DNA of 5,191 bases from an uncultured Clostridia bacterium (GTDB lineage: Bacteria; Bacillota; Clostridia; Christensenellales; UBA1242). Positions 4,997 through 5,191 of this stretch are shown here, piece after piece. The DNA is taken from assembly GCA_947630075.1 (NCBI GenBank), contig CANRGF010000068.1:1-5191 (forward strand), given 5' to 3'. Under the pieces are notes generated by a model that did not search any database, was not told the DNA's origin, and saw nothing but the letters and a program-made list of their open reading frames with translations. A program made the position numbers and the translations under genes. How positions within the stretch are numbered: the stretch's first letter is position 1; each line of letters begins with the position of its first letter.

Positions 4997-5191
4997 GATT
5001 TTTGGGTTAGATTGCCCAAATTGTGCCAGAAATCTACAAAATGAAATTAACAAGTTTGAAGGCATTAAAAACGCTTCAATAGATTTTGTGAAAAATTCGC
5101 TCACCTATGAGAGCGAAGAGGCTGAAAATTCGCTTGAAAGAATAAGGCTCTTTCGCGTCAGTTAGAGCCTAATGCCACAATCACATCTTCC
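4980..5191 (+). CDS. Zn/Cd/Pb P-type ATPase, N-terminal HMA domain; apparent frameshift, 3' end outside window
   Basis: The gene starts with GTG at 4980 inside the regulator gene, after AAGGAGG (4967-4973) with a six-base spacer. The first residues carry the heavy-metal-associated domain signature 'GLDCPNCA' (9-16) with Cys12 and Cys15. Asp directly before the first Cys is typical of Zn/Cd/Pb ATPases (CadA/ZntA) rather than copper ones. The zero frame stops at TAG 5163-5165 after 61 codons, short of the usual 67-72 residue domain and lacking its last strand. In the frame beginning at 5147 the text continues 'ALSRQLEPNATITSS', open to the window end, and 'LEPNATI' fits the missing last strand. 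A one-base deletion near 5141-5153 explains both. It may be a true mutation, a sequence error, or less likely recoding. The transporter assignment rests on this domain and the regulator; the membrane part is not visible. Confidence 0.72.

Noticed and set aside
5139..5153. Canonical X-XXY-YYZ slippery site for programmed -1 frameshifting
   Set aside because: Codon-aligned text here (AGA ATA AGG CTC TTT) contains no such heptamer, so programmed recoding has no direct sequence support.
4980..5165. A genuine 61-residue CopZ-like stand-alone metallochaperone
   Set aside because: The last strand of the HMA fold is missing from this frame but present in the -1 frame just beyond, and the D-C-x-x-C motif is of the Zn/Cd ATPase type. 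A frameshifted ATPase fits better.

Overview
The window looks like chromosomal DNA from a low-GC Gram-positive bacterium, most likely a spore-forming or spore-derived Bacillota (Clostridia-like) lineage. The basis is A/T-rich coding, strong GGAGG-type ribosome binding sites, sigma-A-type promoters, a Ku/LigD end-joining system, a collagen-like protein of the exosporium type and a CadC/SmtB-type metal regulator. Lineage is inferred from gene content only. No rRNA, tRNA, transposase or CRISPR array was seen.

Left part (1-2596, + strand): a compact non-homologous end-joining operon. It holds the C-terminal half of Ku (cut by the window start), a LigD-type protein with only the phosphoesterase and ATP-dependent ligase domains (423-1817), and a separate protein for the LigD polymerase/primase domain (1814-2596). 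Both junctions are 4-base ATGA overlaps. The three LigD activities, often one polypeptide, are thus split over two coupled genes. Ku would bind double-strand ends, the phosphoesterase and polymerase would trim or fill them, and the ligase would seal them.

Middle (2597-3402): a short gap with a 15-bp interrupted palindrome just before a strong Shine-Dalgarno leads into a collagen-like gene (2657-3361). It has a Cys-rich N-terminus, 24 Gly-X-Y triplets and a BclA-like C-terminal domain, and is followed by a strong hairpin terminator with A/T tracts on both sides, usable from both strands. A convergent alpha/beta hydrolase gene (4438-3470, - strand) ends on the other side of that terminator.

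Right part (4439-5191): a 177-bp divergent, very A/T-rich region carries a promoter for the hydrolase and a strong promoter with an embedded SmtB/ArsR-type operator for an ArsR-family repressor (4616-4996). The repressor overlaps the start of a P-type ATPase gene of the Zn/Cd/Pb type (from 4980). The repressor keeps both known metal sites of its family (Cys-rich alpha-3N type and Asp/His/His/Glu alpha-5 type). The ATPase reading frame stops after 61 codons, but shifting by one base near 5141-5153 restores a typical HMA-domain ending that stays open to the window edge. This points to a one-base deletion, either a real mutation or a sequence error.

No entirely new system is evident. The points most worth a second look are the split LigD, the spore-surface-type gene beside the end-joining operon, the tandem operators, and the ATPase frameshift.
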